A program made the position numbers and the translations under genes. A model generated the notes under the pieces. The model saw nothing but the letters and a program-made list of their open reading frames with translations, ran no database searches and was not told the origin of the DNA. DNA of 64,000 bases. Origin: Paucibacter sediminis (GTDB lineage Bacteria; Pseudomonadota; Gammaproteobacteria; Burkholderiales; Burkholderiaceae_C). Shown in pieces: positions 26,389 through 38,823 of the stretch; position 1 is the stretch's first letter, and each line of letters opens with the position of its first letter. The DNA is taken from NCBI RefSeq assembly GCF_030254645.1, contig NZ_CP116346.1, forward strand, positions 2,026,001 to 2,090,000, written 5' to 3'.

Positions 26389-27225
26389 ATGAAGTCACGA
26401 CGTTTTGCCCAGGTGGATGTGTTCACCGACCTGGCCCTGCGGGGCAACGCACTGGCGGTGGTGGTCGACGCCGAGGGGCTCAGTGATGCGCAGATGCAGG
26501 CGCTGGCGTGCTGGACGCAGCTGTCCGAGACCACCTTCTTGCTGCCGCCCAGCGACCCGGCCGCCGACTACCGCCTGCGCATCTTCACGCCGGCCGGCGA
26601 GCTGCCCTTTGCCGGCCATCCGACCCTGGGCTCGGCCCATGTCTGGCTGAGCCACGGCGGTGCGCCCAGGCGCGCGGACGAGTTGGTGCAGCAATGCGGC
26701 GTCGGCCTCGTGCGCGTGCGGCGCGACGGCGCGCGCCTGGCGTTTGCGGCGCCGCCGTTGCGGCGCAGCGGGCCGGTGGAGGCGGCGCTGCGCGAGCAGG
26801 TGGCGCGGTCCCTGCGCCTGGCCGAGCAGGACTTGCTCGACGTGGTCTGGGTCGCCAATGGTCCGCCCTGGATCGGCGCCAGATTGCGCAGCGCAGCCGC
26901 GGTGCTGGCGCTGCAGCCCGACTATTCGGCCATGCAGGGCCTCGAGCTGGGCGTGGTGGGTGCCTATCCCGAGGGCGCGCCGGCGCAGTTCGAGGTGCGC
27001 GCCTTCGTGCCGGGGCTACCCCAGCCCGAAGACCCCGTCACCGGCAGCTTGAACGCCGGCCTGGCGCAATGGATGATGGGCGCCGGGCTGGCGCCCGCGG
27101 CCTATGTGGTTTCACAGGGCACGGCCTTGCAACGCGCGGGCCGGGTTCATGTGCGGCGCCAGGGTGATGACATCTGGATCGGCGGCGATATCACGCCCCT
27201 GATCCAAGGACAGATAAGGCTTTGA
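26389..27225 (+). CDS. PhzF family epimerase/isomerase
   Basis: 278 residues with the doubled PhzF fold. Seen: FAQVDVFTDLALRGNALAVV at the start, the catalytic Glu in TQLSETTFL (about residue 47), FTPAGELPFAGHPTLGSAHV and PQPEDPVTGSLNAGLAQWM. Many such proteins outside phenazine clusters are isomerases of unknown substrate, and no phenazine genes are here. ATG at 26389 has GGAG upstream. The preceding predicted MocR operator links it to amino-compound metabolism. Confidence 0.88.
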   Translation: MKSRRFAQVDVFTDLALRGNALAVVVDAEGLSDAQMQALACWTQLSETTFLLPPSDPAADYRLRIFTPAGELPFAGHPTLGSAHVWLSHGGAPRRADELVQQCGVGLVRVRRDGARLAFAAPPLRRSGPVEAALREQVARSLRLAEQDLLDVVWVANGPPWIGARLRSAAAVLALQPDYSAMQGLELGVVGAYPEGAPAQFEVRAFVPGLPQPEDPVTGSLNAGLAQWMMGAGLAPAAYVVSQGTALQRAGRVHVRRQGDDIWIGGDITPLIQGQIRL

Positions 27226-27230
27226 CGACG

Positions 27231-27809
27231 ATGGAAACCGATCATCTGGTGGTGGCGGCGGCCAGCCTGGCGCAGGGCGGGGCCTGGTGCGAGCAGGTGC
27301 TGGGCGTCACGCCCCTGCCCGGTGGCAAGCACGCCTTGATGGGCACGCACAACTGCCTGCTCAATATCAGCTCGGCGCTGTATCCGCGCTGCTATCTGGA
27401 GATCATCGCCATGGACCCCGAGGCGCCGCCGCCGGGCCGCGCGCGCTGGTTCGACCTGGACCAGCCCGCCCTGCAGCAGCGCCTGCAGGATGGCGCGGGC
27501 CTGATTCATTGGGTGGCGCGGGTGCCGAATCTGGATGCGGCGCTGGCGCAGTGCCGCAGCGAGGGCGTGGACGCGGGCGAGCCGGTGGCGGCCTCGCGCG
27601 GCGCGCTGAGCTGGCGCATCGCGCTGCGCGAGGACGGGCGGCGGCTCAAGCGCGAAGCCCTGCCGGTGTTGATCGAGTGGGGTGCCGCCCATCCTTGCGA
27701 CCAGATGCCCGCCAGCGGGGTGCAGTTGCTGGCCCTGGAGGCGCGCGACGGCCTGCGTGCCCGCCTGGCCACGCCGCGCGGCGAGATCGTGCTGGAGCAG
27801 ATTGGATGA
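27231..27809 (+). CDS. VOC/glyoxalase-like protein
   Basis: 192 residues. The N-terminus METDHLVVAAASLAQGGAWCEQVLGV and the block HALMGTHNCLLNISSALYPRCYLEIIAMDP match the glyoxalase-like domain 3 group, with His4 and Glu in YLEII as likely metal ligands. A TTG at 27222 overlapping the phzF stop is an alternative start. Its stop overlaps the alaX start (ATGA). Reaction unknown. Confidence 0.75.
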   Translation: METDHLVVAAASLAQGGAWCEQVLGVTPLPGGKHALMGTHNCLLNISSALYPRCYLEIIAMDPEAPPPGRARWFDLDQPALQQRLQDGAGLIHWVARVPNLDAALAQCRSEGVDAGEPVAASRGALSWRIALREDGRRLKREALPVLIEWGAAHPCDQMPASGVQLLALEARDGLRARLATPRGEIVLEQIG

Positions 27810-28531
27810 TGACAGTGACCGAAGACCTGTTTCGAGAAGACGCGCAGTTGACCGAATGCCAGGCGCGCGTGCTGCGCGTGGATGAGCGCGGCGTGCTGCT
27901 GGACCGCACGGTGTTCTATCCGCTGGGCGGCGGCCAGGCCGGCGATGCCGGCGAACTGCTGCTGCCCGACGGCCGCGCGCTGCGCATCGCCGATACCCGC
28001 AAGGGCGAGGCGGGCGAGATCCTGCATCTGCCGGCGCCGGAGCAGCCGGAGCTGCTGGCGGCCTTGCTGCCAGGTCTGGCCGTCAGCGCCCGCATCGACT
28101 GGGCGCGCCGGCATGCGCATATGCGCTTTCACACCGCCACCCACCTGCTGTGCGCGCTGGTGCCGCATCCGGTGGACGGTTGCTCGATCACCGCGCAATA
28201 CGCAAGGCTGGACTTTCACATGACCGAGCCGCTGGACAAGGACGAGCTCACGGCCGGGCTGGCGCGTCTGGTTGCCGAAGCGCATGCCGTCAGCCACAGC
28301 TGGATCAGCGATGCGGAGCTGGAGGCCAACCCCGGCCTGGTGCGCAGCATGAGCGTGCAACCCCCGCGCGGCTCGGGCCGGGTGCGGGTGCTGCAGATCG
28401 AGGGGGTGGACCTGCAACCCTGCGGCGGCACGCATGTGTCGAACACGGCCGAGATCGGTGCGGTGGTGGTCAGCAAGATCGAGAAGAAATCGGCCAAGAC
28501 CCGAAGGGTCGTATTGGGGTTTGCAACATGA
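27806..28531 (+). CDS. alaX: Alanyl-tRNA editing protein AlaX
   Basis: 241 residues. Free-standing editing domain that hydrolyses mischarged Ser/Gly-tRNA(Ala). The zinc ligands are in FHTATHLL (HxxxH) and LQPCGGTHVSN (CxxxH); YPLGGGQAGD is the glycine-rich motif. The length, with an N-terminal part, fits the AlaX-M/L type. A second ATG lies at 27809. It is coupled by ATGA overlaps to the genes on both sides. Confidence 0.9.
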   Translation: MMTVTEDLFREDAQLTECQARVLRVDERGVLLDRTVFYPLGGGQAGDAGELLLPDGRALRIADTRKGEAGEILHLPAPEQPELLAALLPGLAVSARIDWARRHAHMRFHTATHLLCALVPHPVDGCSITAQYARLDFHMTEPLDKDELTAGLARLVAEAHAVSHSWISDAELEANPGLVRSMSVQPPRGSGRVRVLQIEGVDLQPCGGTHVSNTAEIGAVVVSKIEKKSAKTRRVVLGFAT

Positions 28532-29154
28532 CGATGAAGATATTGGGCAAGGCCGCGTCGATCAATGTGCGCAAGGTCTTGTGGACCTGCGCCGAGCTCG
28601 GCCTGGACTACCAGCGCGAGGATTGGGGCGCGGGCTTTGCCGATCCCCAGACGCCTGCATTCCTCAAGCTGAATCCGAACGGCATGGTGCCGGTGCTGCT
28701 CGACGGCGACTTCGTGCTGTGGGAGAGCAACAGCATCTGCCGCTACCTGGCGGCGCGCCAGGCGCGCAGCGATCTGCTGCCTGCAGCGCCGCGGCAGCGC
28801 GCCCTGGTCGAGCAATGGATGGACTGGCAGGCCGGCGAGCTGAACAACAGCTGGCGCTATGCCTTCATGAGCCTGGTGCGCCAGAGTCCGGCGCACCAGG
28901 ATGCCGCGGCGCTGGCCGCCGGCGTGGCGGGCTGGAATCGCCACATGGCCATGCTGGATGCGCAGCTGGCGGCCGGCGGCCCTTACGTGCTCGGGGCCGA
29001 CTTCACGCTCGCCGATGTGGTGCTGGGCCTGTCGGTGCACCGCTGGGCCGCGGCGCCGCTGGCGCATGCCGAGCTGCCCGCCGTGCGCGCCTATTACGAG
29101 CGCTTGAGCGCGCGGCCGGGCTTTATGGCGCACGGCCGCAACGGGCAGCCCTGA
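28528..29154 (+). CDS. Glutathione S-transferase family protein
   Basis: 208 residues: thioredoxin-like N-terminal domain (KILGKAASINVRKVLWTCAELGLDYQ; NPNGMVPVLLDGDFVLWESNSICRYLA with the cis-Pro and the Glu-Ser glutathione contact) and an all-helical C-terminal domain (FTLADVVLGLSVHRW). The Ser in ASINVRK is the probable catalytic residue. Last gene of the phzF-VOC-alaX-GST run, starting inside the alaX stop. Substrate unknown. Confidence 0.88.
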   Translation: MTMKILGKAASINVRKVLWTCAELGLDYQREDWGAGFADPQTPAFLKLNPNGMVPVLLDGDFVLWESNSICRYLAARQARSDLLPAAPRQRALVEQWMDWQAGELNNSWRYAFMSLVRQSPAHQDAAALAAGVAGWNRHMAMLDAQLAAGGPYVLGADFTLADVVLGLSVHRWAAAPLAHAELPAVRAYYERLSARPGFMAHGRNGQP

Positions 29155-29162
29155 GCGGGCGA

Positions 29163-29612
29163 TCAGTCGTTGCGGAAGTTGTCGTGGCAGGCCTTGCAGG
29201 TCCTGGCCGTATTGCCGAAGGCGGCCTTCAGCTGGTCGAGGTTGTTGGCCTTGGCGGCCAGGGCCAGCTTGGCGGCCTCGGTCTGCAGGTTCTTGGCGGC
29301 CTCGTCGAACTTGGCGCGCTCGCTCCAGACATTGGCCTTGGGGCTGCCCTTCTCGTTGCCGCCCGTGCCTTCCACAAAAGCCATGTAGGGCAGCTTGGCG
29401 ATCTCCGCCACGATCTCGGCATTGGCCGCCGCGGCCGCGCCGTCGAAGGGCACGCGACCCTGCGCCATCGCGCCGATGCGGCCGAAATGCGTGGCCATCA
29501 CCGTGAACGCCGCCTTGCGGTACTTGACCGCATCTTCAGGCTTCTGGAACTGGGCGTGAGAGGGCAGGGCGCTGCACAGGCCGACGGCCAGGGCGATCAC
29601 GTAACGCTTCAT
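29163..29612 (-). CDS. Cytochrome c' (class II c-type cytochrome)
   Basis: 149 residues with a signal peptide ending near SHAQ. The four-helix cytochrome c' pattern is shown by FQKPEDAVKYRKAAFTVMATHFGRIGAMAQG at the start and the C-terminal heme site RTCKACHDNFR. Such periplasmic proteins bind NO or CO and can buffer nitrosative stress. It is divergent from a cytochrome b561 gene, a frequent pairing, and the two may exchange electrons. Confidence 0.92.
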   Translation of the reverse strand: MKRYVIALAVGLCSALPSHAQFQKPEDAVKYRKAAFTVMATHFGRIGAMAQGRVPFDGAAAAANAEIVAEIAKLPYMAFVEGTGGNEKGSPKANVWSERAKFDEAAKNLQTEAAKLALAAKANNLDQLKAAFGNTARTCKACHDNFRND

Positions 29613-29737
29613 GCTTGAAATCCTTGCAGTGTTGGGCTAGCTGGTGCCGGGTCTTGCCCGGGCCCGCGAGTGTATGCAGGGTCGAAATGTTTGGGTTATC
29701 GTCGGTCCATGTCCCTTTACCAACAGCGCTTTCTGCC

Positions 29738-30427
29738 ATGAACGAGGCGACGGCCGAATTGCGAGCCCGGGTGCGCGTGTGGGATCTGCCGACGCGGCTG
29801 TTCCACTGGGCGCTGGTGCTGGCCGTGCTGGGCTCGGTGCTGAGTGCCAAGCTGGGCGGCGATGCCATGGTCTGGCATATGTGGCTGGGCTATGCGGTGC
29901 TGACCCTGGTGGCGTTTCGCGTGCTGTGGGGCCTGGTGGGTGGCCATTGGTCGCGCCTGCATCATCTGATCTACAGCCCGGCAGCGATCTGGCGCTATGT
30001 GCGCCACCGGCCCCGGCCGGGCGAGCGCTTCGATATCGGCCACAACCCGCTGGGCGGGCTTTCGGTGCTGGTGATGCTGGCCTGGCTGCTGGTGCAGGTC
30101 GGCTCGGGGCTGATCGCCGATGACGAGATCTCCGTCACCGGCCCGCTGATCCGCTTCGTCACCAGCGAGCAGAGCCTGGCCTGGACGGCCTATCACAAGC
30201 ACCTGGGGCAATGGGGCTTGCTGGCCCTGGTGGCCCTGCATGTGCTGGTGGTGCTGTTCTACCGCTTCGGCAAGGACCGCGATCTGCTGGGCCCGATGTT
30301 CAGCGGCGACAAGCAGCTGCCCGCCCATGTGCCGGCGTCGCGCGATTCGCTCGCCACGCGCGTGTTCGCGCTCACTCTGCTGGGGGCCTGCGGTGCCGCG
30401 GTCTACCTGCTGGTGAGTCTGGGCTGA
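29738..30427 (+). CDS. Cytochrome b561 family membrane protein
   Basis: 229 residues, about five helices. VWDLPTRLFHWALVLAVLGS is the usual start of the diheme b561 group, with further likely heme histidines in VWHMWLGYAVL, YHKHLGQWG and LHVLVVLFYR. It sits in the inner membrane and may reduce the divergent cytochrome c'. Its TGA overlaps the GNAT ATG. Confidence 0.9.
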   Translation: MNEATAELRARVRVWDLPTRLFHWALVLAVLGSVLSAKLGGDAMVWHMWLGYAVLTLVAFRVLWGLVGGHWSRLHHLIYSPAAIWRYVRHRPRPGERFDIGHNPLGGLSVLVMLAWLLVQVGSGLIADDEISVTGPLIRFVTSEQSLAWTAYHKHLGQWGLLALVALHVLVVLFYRFGKDRDLLGPMFSGDKQLPAHVPASRDSLATRVFALTLLGACGAAVYLLVSLG

Positions 30428-30939
30428 TGGGTACACTGCCGGCCTGCATGGAAACACCCGATATCAGTCTGGTTCTGCCGGATACCCCCGAAGGCTTTGC
30501 ACGCACCCGCGAGATCCTGCGCGAGTACGCGCAGTCCCTGGGCGTCGATCTGTGCTTCCAGAATTTCGAGGCCGAGCTGGCCGGTTTGCCGGGTGAATAC
30601 GCCCAGCCCGCCGGCCTGATGCTGCTGGCCATGGTGGATGGTCAGCTGGCCGGCTGCGGCGGCTTTCGCCCGGCGCCGGATGTGGACTATCCGAATGCCT
30701 GCGAGATGAAGCGCCTCTTTGTACGCCCGGCCTTCCGGCGTTTCGGCCTCGGGCGCTTGCTGGCCCAGGCCCTGATCGACCGGGCCACCGAGTCGGGCTA
30801 TTCGGCCATGCTGCTGGATACCCTTGACGATATGGAGGCGGCGCGCGGTCTCTATGAAAGCCTGGGCTTCGAAGAGATCCCACCCTATTACTTCAACCCG
30901 ATCGCGGGCGCCCACTATCTGAAAGTGGAACTGGGCTGA
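30427..30939 (+). CDS. GNAT family N-acetyltransferase
   Basis: 170 residues (163 if started at the ATG at 30448). The acetyl-CoA binding motif is MKRLFVRPAFRRFGLGRLLAQALIDRA, followed by MLLDTLDDMEAARGLYESLGFEEIPPYYFNP, the pattern of the small-molecule GNAT group. Substrate unknown. It overlaps the b561 stop by one base and is probably in its operon. Confidence 0.85.
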   Translation: MGTLPACMETPDISLVLPDTPEGFARTREILREYAQSLGVDLCFQNFEAELAGLPGEYAQPAGLMLLAMVDGQLAGCGGFRPAPDVDYPNACEMKRLFVRPAFRRFGLGRLLAQALIDRATESGYSAMLLDTLDDMEAARGLYESLGFEEIPPYYFNPIAGAHYLKVELG

Positions 30940-30971
30940 GTTACGGCCTGGTACGGCCTTAGCATCGCGGC

Positions 30972-31862
30972 ATGAGCGTTGTTGTCGAACTTGCCTGCCC
31001 GCAGCCCGCCACCCTGGGCGAATCGCCGCTGTGGCACCCTTTGGAGCAATGCCTCTATTACGTCGACATCGCCGCGCGTCAGGTCTTGCGCCTGCGCGAC
31101 GGTGAGGCGCAGGTCTGGCAGCTGGACAGTGAACCGGGTTGCATCGCGGCGCTGGCGGGTGGTGGCCTGCTGGTCGCGCAGCGCAACGGCCTGTGGTGGC
31201 TGGACACGGCCAGTGGCGCGCATGAGCGCCTGATGCCGCCCCCCTTTGATCCCGGCCAGCAGCGTTTCAACGATGGCAAGCCCGACGCCCAGGGGCGCTT
31301 CTGGGTCGGCACGATTGACGACGCGCGCCGGCCCGAGGCGGGCCTCTACCGCGTGGCCGACGGGCAATGCCAGCGCATGGTCGATGGCATCACCACCGCC
31401 AACGGCCTGGCCTGGAGCCCGGATCAGCGCTGCATGTACGGCGCCGATACCAAGGCCCATGCCATCTACGCCTGGGATTTCGATGCCGGCAGCGGTGCCA
31501 TCAGCCAGCGCCGCGTGTTCGCGCAGTTCGAGCCGCGCCAGGCCGATCAGGCCCTGGACGACTATGCCGGCCGGCCCGATGGCGCGGCGGTGGATGCCGA
31601 GGGCTGCTACTGGGTCGCGATGTTCGAGGGTCAGCGCCTGCTGCGCTTGTCGCCTTCCGGCGCGCTGTTGCAAACCGTGCGGCTGCCGGTGCGCTGCCCC
31701 ACCATGCCGGCATTTGGCGGCCCGGACCTGCGCACGCTCTACATCACCACGGCGCGCGAGAAACGCCCCGCCGAGGAGCTGGCCGCCCAGCCCTGGGCCG
31801 GTTGCGTGCTGAAGCTGCGGGTGGATGTGCCGGGGCTGCCGGCCCAGTTCGCGCGCCTCTGA
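30972..31862 (+). CDS. SMP-30/gluconolactonase/LRE family protein
   Basis: 296 residues, six-bladed propeller. Metal ligands are expected at the Glu in TLGESPLWH, the Asn in ITTANGLAWS and the Asp in YAGRPDGAAVD; QRFNDGKPDAQGRFWVGTIDD is the family signature. Such enzymes hydrolyse sugar lactones. No sugar dehydrogenase is beside it. It starts 32 bases after the GNAT stop. Confidence 0.88.
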   Translation: MSVVVELACPQPATLGESPLWHPLEQCLYYVDIAARQVLRLRDGEAQVWQLDSEPGCIAALAGGGLLVAQRNGLWWLDTASGAHERLMPPPFDPGQQRFNDGKPDAQGRFWVGTIDDARRPEAGLYRVADGQCQRMVDGITTANGLAWSPDQRCMYGADTKAHAIYAWDFDAGSGAISQRRVFAQFEPRQADQALDDYAGRPDGAAVDAEGCYWVAMFEGQRLLRLSPSGALLQTVRLPVRCPTMPAFGGPDLRTLYITTAREKRPAEELAAQPWAGCVLKLRVDVPGLPAQFARL

Positions 31863-31976
31863 AGCCCTGCGGGCAGGGTAATCCACGGGTGGCTAAAGCC
31901 ACAGCATGCGCTTTGTCAAGCCCGGCCGCAAAGGCATGTGCATCGCTGCGTTACCTGGGTGTAAGGGGAAACCACA

Positions 31977-31982
31977 TATAAT
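31977..31982 (+). promoter_or_regulatory. -10 element before the atp operon
   Basis: A perfect TATAAT 31 bases upstream of the atpI GTG start. No good -35 at 16-18 bases; TTACCT at 31951-31956 is 20 bases away. Two small GC hairpins (31865-31878 and 31889-31902) lie between the SMP-30 stop and this site, without T runs. Confidence 0.5.
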
Positions 31983-32013
31983 CCTTGGGTTTTGCTGATT
32001 GCACCCCTAAGCC

Positions 32014-32535
32014 GTGAGCCCTGAGAACCTGCGCGCCCGTGACAATGCCGCGCCGCAGGCCAGGCCTGACGATGCCTGGGGAGATGAGGTCGGCGAAGAG
32101 CCTTTCAAGGTGCTGTCGCGTGAAGAAGCGCAAAGCCTGCGGGCCGGGTGGCCGAAGTGGTCGCCTTGGCGCCTGGTGATGGTGCAGGCCCTGGCGGGTG
32201 TGGTGATGGCTGCGCTCTGGTGGTTGTTCACGCAGGAGAGCAGCAAGGCGTGGTCGGCGCTGTGTGGCGCGATCGCGGTGGTGGTGCCAAACGGTCTGAT
32301 GGCCTGGGGTGCCACGCGACGAACGGTGACGGATGCGGGAGCGGCCTTGCTCTCGATGATGTTCTGGGAGTCGGTCAAGATTTTGCTGGCCATTGCCATC
32401 CTGGTGGTGGTGGCCAAACGGGTGGCGGATCTGAGTTGGCTGGCGATGCTGGTGACCATGATCCTCTGCCTGAAAGTTAATTGGCTGGTCCTGCTCACGC
32501 GGGGCCGTTCTACAAGCATTAGTGACGGAAACTGA
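32014..32535 (+). CDS. atpI: ATP synthase subunit I
   Basis: 173 residues, GTG start. A charged cytoplasmic N-terminus (about 1-55) precedes four membrane helices in two hairpins, as in AtpI, which helps assemble the c-ring. The GTG is chosen because it gives the first gene of the operon, 31 bases after TATAAT. atpB follows after 2 bases. Confidence 0.85.
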   Translation: MSPENLRARDNAAPQARPDDAWGDEVGEEPFKVLSREEAQSLRAGWPKWSPWRLVMVQALAGVVMAALWWLFTQESSKAWSALCGAIAVVVPNGLMAWGATRRTVTDAGAALLSMMFWESVKILLAIAILVVVAKRVADLSWLAMLVTMILCLKVNWLVLLTRGRSTSISDGN

Positions 32536-32537
32536 CG

Positions 32538-33742
<1,205 letters not shown>

Positions 33743-33780
33743 GCGGCTCGCTTACCTTTCACGGTTGAAAGGATCGTGCT

Positions 33781-34251
33781 GTGAATATCAACGCAACCCT
33801 GTTCCTGCAAGCGATCGTCTTTGCGATCCTTGTGTGGTTCACCATGCGCTTCATTTGGCCGCCTGTGATGAAGGCGCTGGATGAGCGTGCGCAGAAGATC
33901 GCTGACGGGCTGGCTGCGGCCGACAAGGCCAAGAGCGAATTGGCAACCGCCAACAAGCGCGTTGACGAGCAACTGAGCCAGGCGCGCAACGAAACCACCA
34001 AGCAACTGGCCGACGCCGAAAAGCGCGCCGCTGCGATCGTGGACGAAGCGAAGAAGCGCGCAGAAGATGAAGGCGCCAAGATCGTGGCTGCTGCCAAGGC
34101 CGAGGCCGAGCAGCAAGCCGCGCGTGCCCGTGAGGCCCTGCGCGAGCAGGTTGCCGCACTGGCCGTGAAGGGCGCCGAGCAAATTCTGCAACGCGAAGTC
34201 AATGCCAGCGTGCACGCCGAATTGCTGGGCCGTCTGAAGACGGAGCTGTAA
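33781..34251 (+). CDS. atpF: ATP synthase Fo subunit b
   Basis: 156 residues, GTG start with an AAAGGA box upstream. One N-terminal membrane helix (about 5-27, [23 protein letters not shown]), then a long charged Ala/Lys/Glu coiled coil that forms the peripheral stalk. Length equals the E. coli b subunit. atpH follows after 2 bases. Confidence 0.95.
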   Translation: MNINATLFLQAIVFAILVWFTMRFIWPPVMKALDERAQKIADGLAAADKAKSELATANKRVDEQLSQARNETTKQLADAEKRAAAIVDEAKKRAEDEGAKIVAAAKAEAEQQAARAREALREQVAALAVKGAEQILQREVNASVHAELLGRLKTEL

Positions 34252-34253
34252 TC

Positions 34254-34787
34254 ATGGCTGAGCTCGCAACCATTGCACGCCCTTACGCTGAAGCGCTCTA
34301 CCAGGTCGCGGTCAAGCATGATGTGAAGGCCTGGGGCGCGGCGCTCGACGCGCTCGCCCTGGTCGCACAGGATGCCGATCTGCGCCAGTTCGCCGACAAC
34401 CCCAAGGTCACGGCCGAGCAGGTGTACGCGGTGATGACCGCGGCCGCCAAGCAAGACCTGGCCCCGGAGCTGCAGAACTTTCTGCGCGCGGTGATCGAGA
34501 ACAGCCGCCTGGCGGCGCTGCCCGAAGTGGTGGCGCAGTTCCACGTGCTGGCCAATGCCGCAGCCGGCGTGGCTGATGCGCAGATCTTCAGCGCCTATCC
34601 CATCGAAGCAGCCCAGCTGAGCGATGTGATCGGCACCCTGGAGAAGCGTTTCGGTCGCAAGCTCGAAGCCCATGTCACGCTGGAGCCTTCACTCATCGGC
34701 GGTATCCGTGTGGTGGTCGGCGACGAGGTGCTCGACACCTCCGTCAAGGCCCGCCTGGAACGCATGAAAGTGGCGCTCACAGCTTAA
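34254..34787 (+). CDS. atpH: ATP synthase F1 subunit delta
   Basis: 177 residues. Helical N-terminal domain ([16 protein letters not shown]) and the C-terminal signature [28 protein letters not shown]. It links F1 to the b-subunit stalk. Confidence 0.95.
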   Translation: MAELATIARPYAEALYQVAVKHDVKAWGAALDALALVAQDADLRQFADNPKVTAEQVYAVMTAAAKQDLAPELQNFLRAVIENSRLAALPEVVAQFHVLANAAAGVADAQIFSAYPIEAAQLSDVIGTLEKRFGRKLEAHVTLEPSLIGGIRVVVGDEVLDTSVKARLERMKVALTA

Positions 34788-34874
34788 AAGCTAGCGCGAG
34801 AAGACACCTATTCCGATTCATCCCTGTGTCACCCGCGCTCTGGCAACAGACGCCCGACCAGATGGGAGCAAGCA

Positions 34875-36428
34875 ATGCAACTGAATCCTGCTGAAATTTC
34901 CGAATTGATCAAGAGCCGCATCGAGGGCCTTGGCACATCGACGGACGTCCGCAACCAGGGCACCGTGGTGTCCGTCTCCGACGGTATCGTCCGCATCCAC
35001 GGCCTGTCCGATGTGATGCAAGGCGAGATGCTGGAGTTCCCCGCCGCCGCCGATGGTCAACCCACCTACGGCCTGGCGCTGAACCTCGAGCGCGACTCCG
35101 TCGGTTCCGTGATCCTGGGTGCCTACGAGCACATCTCCGAAGGCGACACCGTGAAGTGCACGGGCCGCATTCTGGAAGTGCCCGTCGGCCCCGAGCTGAT
35201 CGGCCGTGTCGTGAACGCCCTGGGCCAGCCGATCGACGGCAAGGGCCCGATCAACGCCAAGATGACGGACGTGATCGAAAAGGTCGCTCCCGGCGTGATC
35301 GCCCGTAAGTCCGTGGACCAGCCGGTGCAGACCGGTCTGAAGTCCATCGACTCGATGGTGCCCGTGGGCCGCGGCCAACGTGAGTTGATCATTGGCGACC
35401 GTCAGACCGGCAAGACTGCCGTCGCGATCGACGCCATCATCAACCAAAAGGGTCAGAACATGACCTGCATCTACGTCGCCATCGGCCAGAAGGCGTCGTC
35501 GATCAAGAACGTGGTGCGTGCCCTGGAAGCCAACGGCGCGATGGAATACACCATCGTGGTGGCCGCCTCGGCCTCCGAGTCGGCTGCCATGCAGTACGTC
35601 TCGGCCTACTCCGGCTGCACCATGGGCGAGTACTTCCGCGACCGCGGCCAAGACGCCCTGATCGTGTATGACGACCTGTCCAAGCAAGCCGTGGCCTATC
35701 GCCAGGTCTCGCTGCTGCTGCGTCGTCCGCCCGGCCGCGAAGCCTTCCCCGGCGACGTGTTCTATCTCCACAGCCGTCTGCTGGAGCGCGCAGCCCGCGT
35801 GAACGCCGATTACGTGGAAGCCTTCACCAAGGGTGAAGTGAAGGGAAAGACCGGTTCGCTGACCGCCCTGCCCATCATCGAAACCCAGGCCGGTGACGTG
35901 TCCGCCTTCGTTCCGACCAACGTGATCTCGATCACCGACGGTCAGATCTTCCTGGAAACCAGCCTGTTCAACGCCGGTATCCGCCCCGCCATCAACGCCG
36001 GTATCTCGGTGTCGCGCGTCGGTGGTGCTGCACAGACCAAGCTGATCAAGAACCTGTCCGGCGGTATCCGTACCGACCTGGCCCAGTACCGTGAGCTGGC
36101 CGCGTTCGCGCAGTTCGCTTCCGATCTGGACGAGTCCACCCGCAAGCAGCTGGACCGCGGTGCCCGCGTGACCGAGCTGCTCAAGCAGGCTCAGTACTCG
36201 CCGCTGCCGATCAGCCTGATGGCTGCCACGCTGTTCGCGGTGAACAAGGGCTTCATGGACAGCCTGGACGTCAAGAAGGTTCTGGCTTTCGAGCACGGCC
36301 TGCACCAGTTCCTGAAAACCAGCCACGCCGCTCTGCTGGCCAAGCTGGAGGCCGATCGGGCCATGGACAAGGATGCCGAAGCCGAGCTGAACGCTGCCAT
36401 CACCACGTTCAAGAAGTCCTTCGCCTAA
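34875..36428 (+). CDS. atpA: ATP synthase F1 subunit alpha
   Basis: 517 residues. Starts [18 protein letters not shown]; the P-loop is [10 protein letters not shown] and the arginine-finger region follows in the [10 protein letters not shown] segment. It forms the non-catalytic nucleotide sites. An 87-base gap separates it from atpH; a GGGAGCAAG box precedes the ATG. Confidence 0.98.
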   Translation: MQLNPAEISELIKSRIEGLGTSTDVRNQGTVVSVSDGIVRIHGLSDVMQGEMLEFPAAADGQPTYGLALNLERDSVGSVILGAYEHISEGDTVKCTGRILEVPVGPELIGRVVNALGQPIDGKGPINAKMTDVIEKVAPGVIARKSVDQPVQTGLKSIDSMVPVGRGQRELIIGDRQTGKTAVAIDAIINQKGQNMTCIYVAIGQKASSIKNVVRALEANGAMEYTIVVAASASESAAMQYVSAYSGCTMGEYFRDRGQDALIVYDDLSKQAVAYRQVSLLLRRPPGREAFPGDVFYLHSRLLERAARVNADYVEAFTKGEVKGKTGSLTALPIIETQAGDVSAFVPTNVISITDGQIFLETSLFNAGIRPAINAGISVSRVGGAAQTKLIKNLSGGIRTDLAQYRELAAFAQFASDLDESTRKQLDRGARVTELLKQAQYSPLPISLMAATLFAVNKGFMDSLDVKKVLAFEHGLHQFLKTSHAALLAKLEADRAMDKDAEAELNAAITTFKKSFA

Positions 36429-36482
36429 TGACCATGACCGGGCTGTGATGCAAAGAACGGCCCGGACCTAACAGGAGAAATC

Positions 36483-37358
36483 ATGGCATCAAGCAAGGAA
36501 ATTCGCGGCAAGATCAAGAGCTTCGAGAACACGAAGAAGATCACCAAGGCCATGGAGCTGGTGTCCGCTTCCAAGATGCGCAAAGCGCAAGACCGGATGC
36601 GTGCGGCCCGCCCCTACAGCGAGAAGATCGGCAACATCGCCGCCAATCTCGCCCAGGCCAACCCCGAGTACCAGCACGCTTTCCTGGTCAAGAACGACCA
36701 GGCCAAGGTGGCCGGCTACGTGGTGGTGACGACCGACAAGGGTCTTTGTGGTGGCTTGAACACCAACCTGCTGCGCGCCACGACCAACAAGCTCAAGGAG
36801 CTTGAGGGCGCGGGTCAGAAGGCGGAAGTCGTTGCCATCGGCAACAAGGGCTACTCCTTCATGAACCGCATCGGCGCCAAGGTGGTGGCTCATGCGACGC
36901 AGCTGGGCGACCAGCCGCACATCGAGAAGCTCATCGGCCCCGTCAAGGTGCTGCTGGACAAGTACGCCGCAGGCGAGCTGTCGGCCGTCTACCTCTGCTA
37001 CACCCGCTTCATCAACACGATGAAGCAGGAGCCGGTGGTGCAGCAACTGCTGCCGCTGTCGGCCGAGAGCATGAAGGCGGGCGCGGGCAACAACCACTCG
37101 TGGGATTACATCTACGAGCCGGATGCCGCCACCGTCATCGACGAGCTGCTGGTGCGCTACACCGAGGCCCTGATCTACCAGGCCGTGGCCGAGAACATGG
37201 CGTCCGAGCAATCGGCGCGCATGGTGGCCATGAAGGCCGCTACTGACAACGCCGGCAACCTGATCGCCGAGCTGAAGCTGGTCTACAACAAGACCCGCCA
37301 GGCCGCCATCACCAAGGAACTGTCGGAAATCGTCAGCGGCGCCGCCGCCGTGGGCTGA
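36483..37358 (+). CDS. atpG: ATP synthase F1 subunit gamma
   Basis: 291 residues. N-terminal [33 protein letters not shown] and the C-terminal helix [37 protein letters not shown] are the two halves of the rotor coiled coil. Middle Rossmann-like part includes [20 protein letters not shown] box precedes the ATG. Confidence 0.98.
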   Translation: MASSKEIRGKIKSFENTKKITKAMELVSASKMRKAQDRMRAARPYSEKIGNIAANLAQANPEYQHAFLVKNDQAKVAGYVVVTTDKGLCGGLNTNLLRATTNKLKELEGAGQKAEVVAIGNKGYSFMNRIGAKVVAHATQLGDQPHIEKLIGPVKVLLDKYAAGELSAVYLCYTRFINTMKQEPVVQQLLPLSAESMKAGAGNNHSWDYIYEPDAATVIDELLVRYTEALIYQAVAENMASEQSARMVAMKAATDNAGNLIAELKLVYNKTRQAAITKELSEIVSGAAAVG

Positions 37359-37389
37359 TCGCAGTCGAACGCAAAAGTTTTGGAATTGA

Positions 37390-38814
<1,425 letters not shown>

Positions 38815-38823
38815 TGAGGCCTC

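Noticed and set aside
31865-31902. Two GC hairpins as a terminator before the atp operon
   Set aside because: Stems are short with tight loops and there is no T run after either.
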